Program-made: the position numbers and the translations under genes
Part shown: piece by piece, positions 21,285 through 33,003 of the stretch
Layout of the letters: every line of letters begins with the position of its first letter
Position numbering within the stretch: the first letter of the stretch is position 1
DNA from: Linyphia triangularis
Lineage: Eukaryota; Arthropoda; Arachnida; Araneae; Linyphiidae
DNA: 64,000 nt
Direction: 5' to 3'
Assembly: GCA_963978545.1 (NCBI GenBank)
Contig: OZ021729.1
Span: forward strand, 90,736,466-90,800,465
The notes under the pieces: model-generated
The model's database searches: none
Told to the model about the DNA's origin: nothing
Seen by the model: the letters and a program-made list of their open reading frames with translations, nothing else

Positions 21285-21760
21285 TCCTTTATAAGCTGAT
21301 ACAGGCCCCTAACACAGACATATTCTTTCCAATACTTGTTTCCATACCGCCAAAAAGTTACCAATTTTCAAACAATTTATGTCAAACAACTTTTTAGTGA
21401 AACAACAGGTTTTTTTTTTTATTCAAACAATTACAGTATTTTAACAAACATGCCAATTTAATCAAATCCACTTATTTAAGGTCTAAGCAACATTTAAAAT
21501 ACTTAAATATAGTTTTAACTTTAAAACTAACATGAGTTTGGGTACCATTTGAATTTGTTTGGCAATAATTAAAATTTAATAAAGGATTTTCTCCTATGGA
21601 GAAATATCGGTGCTTTTTGACGGGTTTTGGAAGAAAATCTGGGAATATTTTGGGCTTTTATTATTTATCTTGTTAGGAGTCATCGCAACATTTAATTACA
21701 ATTTTATGGATACAAATACTTAAGGAATGTTAGGAATTTTAGGGAAATACATTCACAAGA
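21285..21760. mobile_element. hAT-like non-autonomous family, copy 3 (partial)
   Basis: It contains ATATTCTTTCCAATACTTG and TTTCCATACCGCCAAAAAG, plus the AGGAATTTTAGGGAAA block of the family's 3' part. Ends were not located. Confidence 0.5.
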
Positions 21761-22204
21761 ATAATGATATGTAACATTTTGTTACCCAACAAAGTCTGAT
21801 GCTCTGGTGCAGATCCACTTTCGAGGTACTGCTCACGAGAGACGAGTACAGTCCTACTCTACAAACACAAGGTAGAAATATATTCTAAAAGGTTATCCAT
21901 GTACAGTACAAGAGGATGCCTGGATTGTGGGAACCTGTGTATAATAAAAGGAAGCTTTTAATGGAAAGCGTCAAACAAATCAAGTACAACAAATAAATTT
22001 TTAGCACCCAATAAACAATGAGAAAATCATGTCAGAACCCGCGGCAGAGGTACAGTACATGGGTGAGTAACACTGTCCAACTCTGAAAACTTTCTAAAGA
22101 ACCAATTTCTAAAAAGGCTTTTAAAAAGCAAGACACAAAGTAAAAAAAAACTGTGTGAAAAAACCTGTATAAATTAAAAGAAAGTTTTGCATGTAAATCA
22201 CACA

Positions 22205-22600
22205 AAAACGCAACAGGGGCGCAGTAAGATTTCTAAACAATTTACGTGGGAATTTTAAGGATAATTCCCAACATTTTAGGAATTTCTTTTTTCTTAAAAC
22301 TGTTAAAGGGTTACAAAACATAAACTTTACAAAGTTTGTTTGAAAATCAGCCAAAAAAAACCCCTCCCATTTAAAAAAAAAATTTAACGTCCAACATTTT
22401 TTTGGCAAAGAAAAAAAGTTAAATATTTAAACAATAAGACTACATTAAAAAATATCTGAATATAATTACTTCAAGTTATCCAAGTTTTTAAGCAACATTC
22501 AAATCCTTTACGTAAGCTATCGGTACCAAAGAAGATCTTTTTAAAGGATATGGAATACCCCAGTCATTCTAGGCAAAAAATAGGTCAAACCTTTTTCATT
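22205..22600. mobile_element. hAT-like non-autonomous family, copy 4 (partial)
   Basis: It begins at about CAGGGGCGCAGTAAGATTTC, the terminus expected for this family (compare GCAGTGAGATTTCTAAAAAA at 28150). It carries AATTTACGTGGGAATTTTAAGG and TACGTAAGCTATCGG blocks, and merges into the right end of the candidate element 19140-22660. Confidence 0.5.
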
Positions 22601-23105
22601 GAGCTGAAATTTTGCAGAGTGGCTCTATTAGTAACCTGCAAGAAGTCCCCTAATATTGAGTGGACTTTTAAAAAAAGACATTCACAGACACCACTTATGT
22701 CAATGATTGTTATCACAATACTGAGGTGAGGTATCGTGATAGCAATGTTAATGAACTAGACTGACAAGCAGTATAGGCAGGCTTAATATAATTATGAATG
22801 AACTCTTAATAAGCAATACAAAAATCATAAAACGCTGAAAGTCAGTAACAATGTGTTTAGATTTCAGCACCAATGTGAGTAGATTGAATTTCAAGGTCTT
22901 TCAAAGCAAACATATCTACCCTTAGAATACAAGAAAACTCTTAACATGCAGCTGCACATGTGATGCCAACCAATGCATATTCAACAGCTCTTGTGCCCAA
23001 TGATGTTTTAAAGCAATAAGATTCTTCAATAAGTTAGATTTGATGATGACTGTTTGGTGGGTAAGGCTATTACAGGAGATCCAATCAGACACAATATGTC
23101 ATTAA

Positions 23106-23344
23106 TCACTGCTTACGGATAGGAGAATCTTTCATGTCTCTAAATGCCTTTTGCTTTCTGATTTCTATTTGACTTCTATACCTAAAAACATCAAACTCCC
23201 AGTTCAGAGATAAACTTCTAGAAGAAGAGCGCATGAGCTTTGTGTTGGATTCCTCATATTGGTGCAATGCAGATTGGAAAACAGAGTAGGTTGTGATCGT
23301 GATAGATACAAAGTAAAAAGGTTTAGAAAATGAATAGTGATACA
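23106..23344 (-). CDS. Candidate terminal exon, unidentified protein with a C-terminal tail
   Basis: The minus-strand acceptor TGTACTTGTTTTGCAG is followed by ~79 open codons ending in TGA. The first ~25 residues are hydrophobic (FYFVSITITTYSVF), like a transmembrane or buried helix. A polar, Ser/Arg/Lys-rich tail follows (SSSRSLSLNWEFDVFRYRSQ, then KQKAFRDMKDSPIRKQ). It reads like a C-terminal exon. I do not recognise the family. The 3' UTR would run toward 22700 and below. It may belong with the minus-strand exons at 31541-33051. Confidence 0.45.
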
Positions 23345-23818
23345 CTGCAAAACAAGTACAGGCTTTACTTATTGATGAAAAATCAGATATAGAAATAAAT
23401 GTTACCATATTTTGCATTTTCAGTTCCCTTTAACTCAAATACTTTGTGAAGAGAATTCCTGGCACTTTTTATTTTGCAGAAGCATTATAAACTGAGTACC
23501 TATCATACAATTTTATCTTTAAGTTTTAAAAATAAAACAAGTTTCAGTGCCTAAGTAATTAAGATGACAAAAAGATTATTGGAATTCAAAATTTATAGGT
23601 AACATTAACATAATTTTAAAATATTAGTATAAGTCTTGCATAAAAAAAAAAAAAAAAGGTTATAAGTGCTTTGATTAGAATGCCATTTACTTAAAATAAT
23701 TTGTAAACTTTATTTATGAAGTACTCTGTTTTAACATTGTAACCTAAAGTAGATAAACAACTTCTTTATGTCAATCAAACAACAGATAAAAAATTGATCA
23801 ACCTATTGTTATCTTAAC

Positions 23819-23868
23819 CTGGATAAAATGTCCAATATCCAGGATCATTTCCTGGTGATAGTACCGTC
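23819..23868 (-). CDS. Candidate short exon
   Basis: The frame RYYHQEMILDIGHFIQ is followed by a donor ATCCAG|GTTAAG. The acceptor (TTTGAAG) is weak. The phase does not join directly to the exon at 23106-23344, so either another exon lies between or this is chance. Confidence 0.25.
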
Positions 23869-24187
23869 CTTCAAAGGTAGCATACATAAGGCAAGCCAAT
23901 CAAGCTGAGTAAAGTAATAATAATAAAAAAAATGAACTATAAGTAATTCAAGTTGCCAAATTAAACTTGGACAATTGCCAATAAACCCCCATAATGTTAT
24001 AAGTAAATGGTGGATGAAGTGCGTGCATTTCAACATGGATCAGATCCATTTTAGAAAAGCCACTAGAATGAAAGTAAACTACTTGTTACACAAATTTAAC
24101 ACAGCAATATTGACTGAAAATGTGATTAGCATGGTTACATACAATAACATCTTCAAACAAACACACCATGTTCAGTATGTATAATAA

Positions 24188-25381
24188 CGTGGTTCGTACA
24201 CTTGAAGGAGAAAAAATTCAAGAACTTTTTAAGCACTTTTCTAGGATGGCGTTATTAACACAAATACATTAAAAAAATATATATATTTTTGTTCCCTTTT
24301 TTTTTTATTGGCAAACGGTACATGTTCAAATCGAGTATAAAGGGAAAAAAATGTTTTTTAGATTTCACCTAAAAGAAAATTTTAAGGTTACAATAGAAAA
24401 AAAACTTCCAATATATCAGAAGCAGTACTATGTCCCATAAAAACAGAAGTAAAGTAGCTAGTACTCTCTTGGTAACTATGCCAATATCGTGTGTGAACAT
24501 CCATTTAACTGTCTCAAATAATAATACAAAAGTCGTATTGATTAAACTGTTTTCCAATCTATTCTAAAGTAAAGGCTTGATTTCAAATACTGTATAATAT
24601 CTTTTCTCTACATAAAAATTTAGAATTTAAATGCAATCACGCTATCGGCTAACATGCAATGACATAATTTGTCAATGTTTTCATTTAATTCATAAGAGCC
24701 GTAATTTGTTATAATTTTCAATGTCCATAGTATTTCAGTATCTAAAACTTCGTTTTCAATTACATGCGCCTCCATCAAGCTGACGACGTTGATTGTGGCG
24801 AAATATATCAGTTTTTGGGGTATTTTTTATCATTAGAAATAGTTCGAATAATCCCCATCAAACTTCTTAAAGAAACTAAATCCATCTTTTATTCTTTGGA
24901 TAGTTTTTTAAAGCACTTTCTTCCATCATGACATACAAAGAGCATAGTGCAAATCCAACACATAGGCTTCAATATTATATACTGGCTTTTCTAATCAGCT
25001 TGAATTGCAAATGCATTTCCCTGCCATTTTTAAACAGTGCACAAAAAATTAGCACACACGATACAAAAAACGCAAAAAGAGATCACGTGACTTAATCGGA
25101 TGTTCCAGATATGTTGGGCATGCGTAGCGCAGTACTCATCAAAGGGGGATTGACGAAATTTTTGTATATTCAATTGCAATGTTTTTCTAGTTGATGACTG
25201 GCATAACTTAATTTGAAAAATTTTGCTCACTTTGTTGACCAACTTTTTTTAAGTTGCTATATTTTTAGAAGAAAAAAAAATTCAAGCACTTTAAACATAT
25301 TTTTACAGTATTCAAACACTTGAAAATGAAAGATTTTTTTTCAAGCATTTTTCAAGGTTTTTTAAAAACGTACGAACCACG
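24188..25381. mobile_element. TIR element CGTGGTTCGTAC
   Basis: The left CGTGGTTCGTACACTTGAAG is mirrored by the right CTTGAAAAATGC region and GTACGAACCACG. About 1.2 kb with no ORF of note. A target duplication was not identified. Confidence 0.65.
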
Positions 25382-25409
25382 AACTGCTATGTTAAGCTCA
25401 TTCTTCAAG

Positions 25410-25420
25410 GGGGGGGGGAT
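25410..25420 (+). repeat. Poly-G tract
   Basis: A ten-G run. Others are at ~1722, ~6188 (16 G), ~15329, ~43317, and as C-runs in both gypsy LTRs. Confidence 0.9.
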
Positions 25421-25837
25421 TATTTTTAGCTCCTCATTTAATACCAAAATAAATTATCTTATTTTAGAAAACAACCAATCATCCTAAATTGTCTGCTTTT
25501 GTAATTGCTAAAGAATGTGTTATTTAAAAATATTTTGTATAAAATGATGATATAGTTAATTTCACTATACATAACTTTGGGAGCATGTGTAATCATTTTC
25601 AGTATTCTGGTAATGGAAAATTAATAGGACATTGCAAAATTCCATTCTTAGAACGTTTTACCGTCAATGGTACTTCTTAGGGACAGAAAAAAATTTATGA
25701 TTGTTTAGCCTTAACACTTTGGGAAAATGTGCACTTGATTTTAGTGCCCTGGGTTTATGAAGCCATTGGAATATTTCACCCCTTTTTGTATCCTTAACTC
25801 AAAATCATTATAGTGTCAGTGAGGGTCCTTATATGTA

Positions 25838-26241
25838 CAGTAAAACACCGATTATCCGAGTTTCCGCTTTAACCGAGCCAGATAATATTTCTTTAATTTT
25901 TTTTTACGCCCAATATTTTCCTTTGTCAAAACTAGTACCGAAAAAAATTGGTACTTGATCTCTCAAACACTCAAGAAAACAAAATGTTTACATTCCTTTT
26001 CATTGTATGACACTGCTGCTCCTATCGCATCGCTAAAGGTCTTAAGGCTTAGGTAAGAGAACTCTTTAAGCATTACTATATATTATTAATTGCATGTGGT
26101 TTAACTATAGCATAACATTTGTACTTGTCAAAACATACATTTAAACCGATACGATTTATTTTATTTTTCGCTTTAACCAAGTTTTTCGGTTATCCGAGTT
26201 GGTCTTGGTCCACATTAACTCGGATGATCAGGACTCTACTG
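25838..26241. mobile_element. pogo/Tigger-like MITE with TA duplication
   Basis: The termini are CAGTAAAACACCGATTATCC and, inverted, CAGTAGAGTCCTGATCATCC, the CAGT...GATTATCCG signature of the pogo/Tigger branch of Tc1/mariner. TA at 25836-25837 and 26242-26243 flanks it. 404 bp, non-coding, with 'CGGTTATCCGAGTT' repeats near both ends. Confidence 0.85.
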
Positions 26242-26243
26242 TA

Positions 26244-27880
26244 GTTTAATTACTGTATAACTGAAAGTAGTTTGATGTTTATTTTTCTCAATTTTGTAGA
26301 ATTTTACACCTTTTAATAATTTAAAATGTTTTATTGTATTACGTTTTGTTATTGTCATCTAGGGATTCGTCTTGATTTTTTTTTTTTTTTAGAAATTTAA
26401 TTACACAAAAAGGTTTATTAAAATTTATATATTCAAAATACTCCTTATTAAATAACTTTCATATCAAATATTTATCATAGCTTAACTTTCAATTGGTTGT
26501 TAAATTTTTCCCATAAATTATTTGGAACTAGCATAGAAAGGGAGTTCCTTTAATTAAAAAAAACAACTTTTAAATTGTACTATCTTTTTATTTGAAGATG
26601 CAAAAGAATATAATCACTAATAAACAATGAAAATCTGCACAAATAACAATACTTTATTCTGTTCATAAATTCAAGCTAACAATACATTGGTAAATAAAGT
26701 GTAACAGTGTTTAAAAATTAGTTTTCTTGTTGCTCTATTGCGAAGTCATTGTTAAACACTCACTACAAAAGAGCTGCTGATTTTGCCTTTTCACATTATT
26801 TGAATTCTTGCTTTTGAGAGAACAGGTTTTAAATACTTTCATTGGAAAAGTGTTATTATATTTACTTCTTTGATTATTTAAGCGTTAAAAGATGGCTTTC
26901 AGGTTCCTTTCTTGGTGCCGAAAGCTTTTGTAAGTTAACTATGTTTTTATTTATAACCATTTATAATTCTGTAAAGTTTCCGTTCTTCTACAGTATAAGA
27001 TGTTTTTAATAATATTTCAATTTCTATAGATAAAGATATAGGTAATTTGCAAGACAAGTTTAGTAAAATTTAATATTCAATTTATTCCAAGGAACAGAAA
27101 AGAAACTTTATTCTTGATTCGTCCTAAAGATAATTTAGAGTAAGAAACTAAACTAATTGTAAATGGAAAATATAACTTCCTTAAGTGTCCTGTCAATAAA
27201 CTCATTTAGAGACACAAATCAATTACAATGGTGATGTAACACCTCACAATTTTCTTACATATGTGTTAAAAAAAAACCTACAAAACTTGATGCTTACGAT
27301 CGCATCAAACCAATTAAGGAACGAAGCATCCGCTGCACACTTCCATCTCTAGACTTCCGACTACAGTGCAGATTCTACAGTTTACACTAGGGTAATTTTT
27401 ACCAACAAATAATAGCAGCCACTATTTTTTTATTGACAAGTGAATTGTCTGTTATTGTCATAATTTGGCATGGATTAATGCAAATTACTCTTAGAGCTGA
27501 ATCCGGAACCAGAATTGGAAGTCTTGCCATTTCAATAACCTAGATCAGCTTTCCCATTGGCATTATATAACTTTTGTTGTATTATAAATTTTTTTTTTTT
27601 TTTTTTTTAATTTTAAATATACAAATTATATATTTTGTATTTTTAATTTAATACTTTGCGGTTCAAATTCTGATGAAATTTTTTAAATTAAATGCTTTGT
27701 TTTAATTCTTTAACTCGAATTCTGATGAAAATAAACTGTAACAAGAAGTACAAGATTTGAAAAAGTATGAATAAATGACTAGTAAGAGTTTAGCGCTACA
27801 CATCTGTCAATACTTAAAAATTATTGGTTTCCATGAGTATGGGCACCAAAAATAAACAATACAGAGTGGTTAACTTTTTT
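26244..27880. other. AT-rich intergenic/intronic DNA
   Basis: No ORF or exon signal was seen. A block at 27410-27540 resembles the core of the MITE at 3824-4060. A T/A-run lies at ~27590-27612. Confidence 0.5.
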
Positions 27881-27889
27881 TTCTTCTAG

Positions 27890-28138
27890 AGAATTAAAGT
27901 AGCATTGAACAAATTGGAACAAAATGAAGGCAATCTTTTGATTGAACTCTTTTCAGCAGTAACTTTTGTCTACACTAACGGATATGGAGAATTTCTTCGC
28001 TCATTAGTAGACTCTTCTTTAAAAGAATCTTTTTTCAAGAAGCATTTAAATAACTTGAACTTCAAATTTCAATATACTATAACGTACTATGTGAAGGATG
28101 CTTTGAACATCATTAACAATATGAATAACCATATGTAA
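27890..28138 (+). CDS. Candidate + strand exon ending in a stop
   Basis: A strong acceptor (TTTTTTTTCTTCTAG) is followed by 82 open codons in very AT-rich DNA, closing with TAA at 28136. The peptide is helical and polar, including KLEQNEGNLLIELFSAVTF and a central YTNGYGEFLRSLVD. I recognise no family. The stop lies 7 bp before a hAT-like insertion (28145), so the original C-terminus may have been lost. Confidence 0.45.
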   Translation, partial: RIKVALNKLEQNEGNLLIELFSAVTFVYTNGYGEFLRSLVDSSLKESFFKKHLNNLNFKFQYTITYYVKDALNIINNMNNHM

Positions 28139-28144
28139 CTTTGG

Positions 28145-28555
28145 CAAGGGAAGCAGTGAGATTTCTAAAAAAATTAGGCAAGAGTTTTAGGGATAATTCC
28201 AAGAATTGACAATTAAAAAAACTTTAGGGATAATTTAAAAAAATAGGAATATTACTTATAAAGCTAACATAGGCTTTTAACACATTCTTTTCAAATCGTG
28301 TTTCAATACGGGCAAAAACAGACAATTTTCGGGAAAAAATGAGTAATTCATAATTAAAATCTCTGAAAAGATTTTTCCTCTGGAGGAATATGCAGATTTT
28401 TTCACGGGTTTTAAGAAGGAAAATCTGGACATTTTCTTGTTTTCCCCACATTTTTTTTTAGGAATTATCGAAAAACGCAAGGACAATTTTAGGAAGTTTA
28501 TCGAGAAAAAAAAATTAAAGGAACATTAGGAATTTTAGGGCGAATGTGACCCCTG
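28145..28555. mobile_element. hAT-like non-autonomous family, copy 5 (near complete)
   Basis: It starts CAAGGGAAGCAGTGAGATTT and ends GGGCGAATGTGACCCCTG. The interior has TTTCAATACGGGCAAAAAC. It is the shortest and clearest copy of the family and useful as a reference. The 8-bp flanks do not match well, so the age or boundary is uncertain. Confidence 0.65.
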
Positions 28556-29338
28556 TATTGGGTTAAGAATAAGCGTTATTATTCTTTGGCCTTGAAAAAA
28601 AAATATTTACTTATATGTTTGAAATTGCAGATTTATTTCCGGTTTAAAACAGTTTTTGAAAAATAAACTTGAGAAGAGTTAAAAACTCAAAATGTGAGGA
28701 GAAGCACGTCCCTCTACAGTCTTTTAGTTATGCAGGCTTTAACTAGGGGACATTTTCAGAAATTAAACTATACATTCCTTCAATGGAAAAAGGAGGTTGA
28801 CCACTGGCGTAAATTTTATTAGCTCAAATTCCCTCAACTATATATGCAGCCATTATATCAATTTGGTATGATACAATATATTGAAAAATCAGAACATACC
28901 ACCATGGCACCACTCCAAATCAACTAATCTAAAATTACAATAGTAACTAATCATTTAAGTAAACTCTTAAAATCTGAAATTAATTATTGAATTGCCTTTA
29001 TTCATAATAAAAATATATAATGCTCAAAAATTTAAAATTTCAGCAACAAACATATTATAACTATTTAATAAATGAAAATTCAGCTATGACAATAATTTAT
29101 ATTTGTATATTATATTTACAATATTTCATATTTGTATTAATTTATTATATTTTATTACAATATTATTACTCATTTCTAATTTGTAAGGCTTTTATTACAT
29201 TAATTATTCCCATAGTATATAGACCTCCTCTAAATTGAAATTTGAAATATATTATTATAGATTACCCAACCTCTCTTCATTACATCATTGCAAAAAGTTC
29301 TAATTTTAAGGAATTTAAAAGGAGTCTTGTTCTTTCAG

Positions 29339-29528
29339 GCTACGGCGTAGGAGGCGTCAACGCGAGGAGGAGGCGCGTTTGGAGGAGGAGCCACTGGTCC
29401 AGACTTTAGAGGCATCCCAGTGGAAGGTGTGTTACACCGACTACTGGGTTCTGGACACAGTCTGGTGGCAGCCTTGCATCCTTGACCAACACTACCCTCT
29501 GGTCAGGGAGCGCAGGCTCACAGTCTGA
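29339..29528 (+). CDS. Candidate + strand terminal exon, Arg/Glu-rich then Trp-rich
   Basis: An acceptor CTTGTTCTTTCAG is followed by 62 open codons ending with TGA. The peptide begins LRRRRRQREEEARLEEEP, then has an aromatic block around CYTDYWVLDTVWWQPC. The GC content is far above the surroundings. If the exon at 27890 is spliced near its end the phases could match, but I cannot show it. No family was recognised. It could also be part of an unrecognised retroelement. Confidence 0.35.
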
Positions 29529-29594
29529 AGGAGGAGCAGACCGTGCAGATAATGGGTTTAACATCGATGCCCATACGGTTGACATAAAGGTCGA

Positions 29595-29970
29595 CCATAA
29601 ATTAAGATTTAAGATCATAATGTAGAGTGGATGAAGTCGAAGAACGAATGTTCATAAATGAAGCTCTACTCGTAAAAAACAAGATTCAAGATCATAACTT
29701 AGAGTGGATGATGTTGATAAATAAAGCTCTACTTGTAAAAAGGAAGATTCAACATCATAATATAGAGTGGATGATGTTGAAGAACGAATGTTCATAAATG
29801 AAGCTCTATTTGTAAAATACGAGATTCAAGATCATAAAGTAGAGTGGATGAAGTCGAAAAACGAATGTTCATAAATGAAGCTCTACTTGTAAAAAGGAAG
29901 ATTCAAGATAATAATATAGAGTGGATGATGTCGAAAAATGAATGTTGATAAATGAAGCTCTACTTTTAAA
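29595..29970 (+). repeat. Minisatellite, ~77-bp unit x5
   Basis: GATCATAA-type phase marks fall at 29613, 29690, 29753, 29830 and 29908, giving spacings 77, 63, 77, 78. One unit lacks ~14 bp. Units carry GTAGAGTGGATGA and AAATGAAGCTCTACT. It directly follows the candidate exon at 29339-29528. Confidence 0.85.
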
Positions 29971-30177
29971 GCCGCCATAGTTTTGAAAATATTTCTTCCT
30001 AACCTTAAAGGAATTTATATACTTTAAAAAGCCTCATCAAACAACTGAGTAAATCTTTCTTAGAAACTTCCAAGAGATTTCCTCCTCACAGAATTCTAGA
30101 AAGCTTCTTTATTCAAGACAATCTCCTTACAAACCATCATAAACTTTTTTATAACCTTCAGAAAAGCATTCTTATAT

Positions 30178-30870
30178 ATTCAAAGCCTCTTCACACATCT
30201 CAAAGCCTCTTCATACATCTCAAAGTCTCTTCATACATATCAAAGCCTCTTTATACATATCAAAGCCTCTTTATACATATCAAAGCCTCTTCATGCATAT
30301 CAAAGCCTCTTCACGCATCTCAAAGCCTCTTCATACATCTCAAAGTCTCTTCATACATATCAAAGCCTCTTTATACATATCAAAGCCTCTTTATACATAT
30401 CAAAGTCTCTTCATGCATCTCAAAACCGCTTCATGCATTTCAAAGCTTCTTCACGCATCTCCAAGCCTCTTCATACATCTCAAAGTCTCTTCATACATAT
30501 CAAAGTCTCTTCATACATATCAAAGCCTCTTTATACATATCAAAGCCTCTTTATACATATCAAAGTCTCTTCATGCATCTCAAAACCGCTTCATGCATTT
30601 CAAAGCTTCTTCATGCATCTCAAAGCCTCTTCATATATAGCAAAGCCTCTTTATACAACTCAAAGTCTCTTCATCAGCTAAGCCTGTTCATACACATCTC
30701 AAAGTTTCTACAGATATCTAAAAGCTTCTACAAATATCTCAAAGCCTCTTTATGAAACTTAAAAGTCTCCTCATCAGCTAAGCTTCTTCATACATCCCGA
30801 AGCTTCTTAAGTTATCTCAAGGCCTCATCATTTACATCAAAGACTACTCATATACCTTAAAGAATATTTA
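30178..30870 (+). repeat. 20-bp satellite-like array, ~25 regular units plus a diverged tail
   Basis: The unit is close to CAAAGCCTCTTTATACATAT and repeats with exact 20-bp period from ~30180 to ~30680, then decays to ~30870. Variants themselves recur: the CAAAACCGCTTCATGCATTT unit appears at 30421 and 30581 (160 bp apart), which indicates a higher-order repeat of seven to eight units. All three plus frames stay open because 20 is not a multiple of 3. The resulting 60-115 codon ORFs (30293-30755) are artefacts. Confidence 0.9.
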
Positions 30871-31540
30871 TCTGCATCAAGCTTTATGCCACAGGTTAAT
30901 TGAACGTTGAAGTTTCAACCACCAACATCAGACTTTCCATTAAGCACAAGACATAAACTTTTCAACTTTTGTAAGACTCAACAGATGGGTATTCAAACTT
31001 CAAGAGAAATAGACAGCTTTACCTCCACATGAGATGTGTTTTCTTCATACATAAACCATTTCAAAATAAAGTTCAACCACAAAAAATCAAATCATTGCCC
31101 TTTTTTTTATGCCCATTCCATATACATCAAGTATGGATGCCAATTAAAAATATTGTAATTAGAAAATTATGATAAAGATGACTAATTATAAATGATGATA
31201 AGTGAATTCTATGCAAAAGAGCACAACAGTCAAATTTTGAAATTGATCACATCTACAATTTAACTATAGTTTTCTGAAAGTCCAAAATCAACTTCTGATC
31301 CAATTCTTGAGGACGCTTTTTGTCAGGATTTACAACAGTTCATTATCAAGATAGATGGTTTTTTGGGAAGTCTAATGTTTCTCGACATAAGTTTACCTGT
31401 AGATGATTTTCCCTCCAAAAAAATCTAATCTTACTACTTTTAACTGTTCAATAATTTCCACAATGGAATAATGAAATATGCAATACATTTATTTATAATA
31501 TTATAAATTTGTTTAATAATTTTTTTAAATAAAATCATAC

Positions 31541-31696
31541 TAGTTCCTATGCCTCCGATGATCGAAGCATCAGTTCTCATGGCATTCATGCCCACCCCGA
31601 CAACCGCAGGAGCAGATACACTCTGCGGTTCAATGTTAGGCAGATAGAGGCAGTTGAATCCCTCAGAGATCATTATGGTGGAATTTCCAGCAATCC
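31541..31696 (-). CDS. Candidate internal exon, unidentified protein
   Basis: The minus-strand acceptor is ACAACGCCCAG and the donor is GGAACTA|GTATGA. One frame is open throughout (about 51 codons), including MISEGFNCLYLPNIEPQS and a Gly/Val/Ala-rich VGVGMNAMRTDASIIGG. Composition and splice signals look real. The family was not recognised. Its acceptor phase does not fit the exon at 32845-32894 directly, so an exon may be missing between them. Confidence 0.5.
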
Positions 31697-31744
31697 CTGG
31701 GCGTTGTCATGGAAACGAGGGTCTTGACTTAAGTAAGAGGCAAA

Positions 31745-32387
31745 AAATCGCCGTCTAACGCAGAATTTGATCCGTTTTGGAAATTAAAAAATGCACAAAT
31801 TTTAGGACATAGTCCAAGTTCTTTAGTCAGAATACTCCTTGCGATATCCTACAATGAATAAGTTTAAATTTGGAAAAATACTATTCTCTATCTGACAATG
31901 GAAAGGTTGATTCGTTCAATTTTGTAAAATTTTGCAAGGGGCTACAGTGTGAGAAGTTCTTATCTTAACATTCATTATATCAAAAACATTCAATACAATA
32001 CATACAACATACTATACAATAAATTGATATTTTTATAAAAATTAATATTTGATTAAAATTTATTATGTAGAAGGTTCTTTAATTTTAGTAATTTCCTCAG
32101 TCTCATCTCAGCAGAAGTAGGATTGAAGCATTTTCAATCAGTATTTTGATATCTTTTGAGTTTCTGAGTAAGTTTTTGATTCATAGTTTTTTACATTATT
32201 ATTATTATTTTTAAATCAAAAACTTAAAATTATTTACCGTGGTGAAAAAGACAAACGATATTGAAATGCTGGCAGAAAACCTGTATACAAATTTCTGCAA
32301 TTTGCCATTAAAGTGCCCTCGTAAACTGGAGTTTCTCCTTTTTGGAAAATAGCACCCTGACCTTTTACATTTCTAGGATGAACTCTG
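31745..32387. mobile_element. 5'-truncated copy of the AGAGTTCATCC hAT
   Basis: It matches 46850-47482 block by block (GACATAGTCCAAGTTCTTTA, AATACTCCTTG, TTTCTAGGATGAACTCTG). It keeps the right terminus at 32387 but lacks the left. Confidence 0.75.
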
Positions 32388-32844
32388 AAGTATCGGATGT
32401 GAGCACTTTTTGCACAAACTACTTTTTGTGTTGATTTGTTACAAAATGACCCACATGCTTTTACCTACTCATTTGTAACTTGAATGACATAACATATTTT
32501 CATTGATTCATTTATCGTTCATATGGCTCAACAAAATGCTATAATATTCTATAATACACATAATAAAATATTCCTGGTGTATTCAGAGTTATATTATTAT
32601 TATGTTTAAAAATTTTTTATTTAATCTAAATTATATTAAGTTTCCAACATCTAAGAGTAATACTGATATCATAAGCACAATACATATTCAAGTCAGATTC
32701 GTAAAGTCTTTTGACAAAAGTACTTTCATGTATACATTCTAACAAAATTATTAATAGAAGAGCATATATTTGCCGTTTTAAGATTTTTCTTTCAGAAGCT
32801 TCCAAAACAATGGGGCAAACTTGCAATACTAATTTGGCACTCAC

Positions 32845-32894
32845 CTAAGGTCTTTTGGATATAAAGATTGTGCTGACAGTCGCTCTAGAACATA
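32845..32894 (-). CDS. Candidate micro-exon (YVLERLSAQSLYPKDL)
   Basis: 50 bp between an acceptor CATACTCCCATGCAG and a near-consensus donor CTTAG|GTGAGT. It carries 16 codons plus two bases. It joins in phase 0 to the exon at 33004-33051. The peptide is leucine-rich and helical. The family is unknown. Confidence 0.5.
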
Positions 32895-33003
32895 CTGCAT
32901 GGGAGTATGAAGTTAATGAGACTCATCTTCATGCGCAGTGTACGAGTAACACATATGGAAGCCCTGATTTGCACATCACTTGCTGGTTGCACTGGAAACG
33001 CAC

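Larger units (their letters stand above)
19140..22660. mobile_element. Possible large TIR element, diverged ends
   Basis: The block at 19140-19205 (AATAGAGCCACTCAGCAAAA core) is present inverted at about 22595-22660 (TTTTGCAGAGTGGCTCTATT). The rest of the two ends is ~70% alike. The interior is AT-rich with no transposase and contains two fragments of the hAT-like family. Part of this stretch (19600-21200) could equally be a long 3' UTR of the minus-strand gene ending at 23106. Confidence 0.35.

Noticed and set aside
22121..22408. 95-codon minus ORF
   Set aside because: It reads low-complexity AT-rich hAT-like repeat sequence; no domain.
29406..29618. 70-codon minus-strand ORF
   Set aside because: It overlaps the better-supported plus-strand frame and lacks splice signals or a family signature.
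30178..30680. CRISPR-like regular repeats
   Set aside because: The units are contiguous with no spacers and the genome is eukaryotic; this is a satellite array.
30293..30755. Three overlapping ORFs of 60-115 codons
   Set aside because: They are readings of the 20-bp tandem repeat, which has no stop in any plus frame. No gene evidence.
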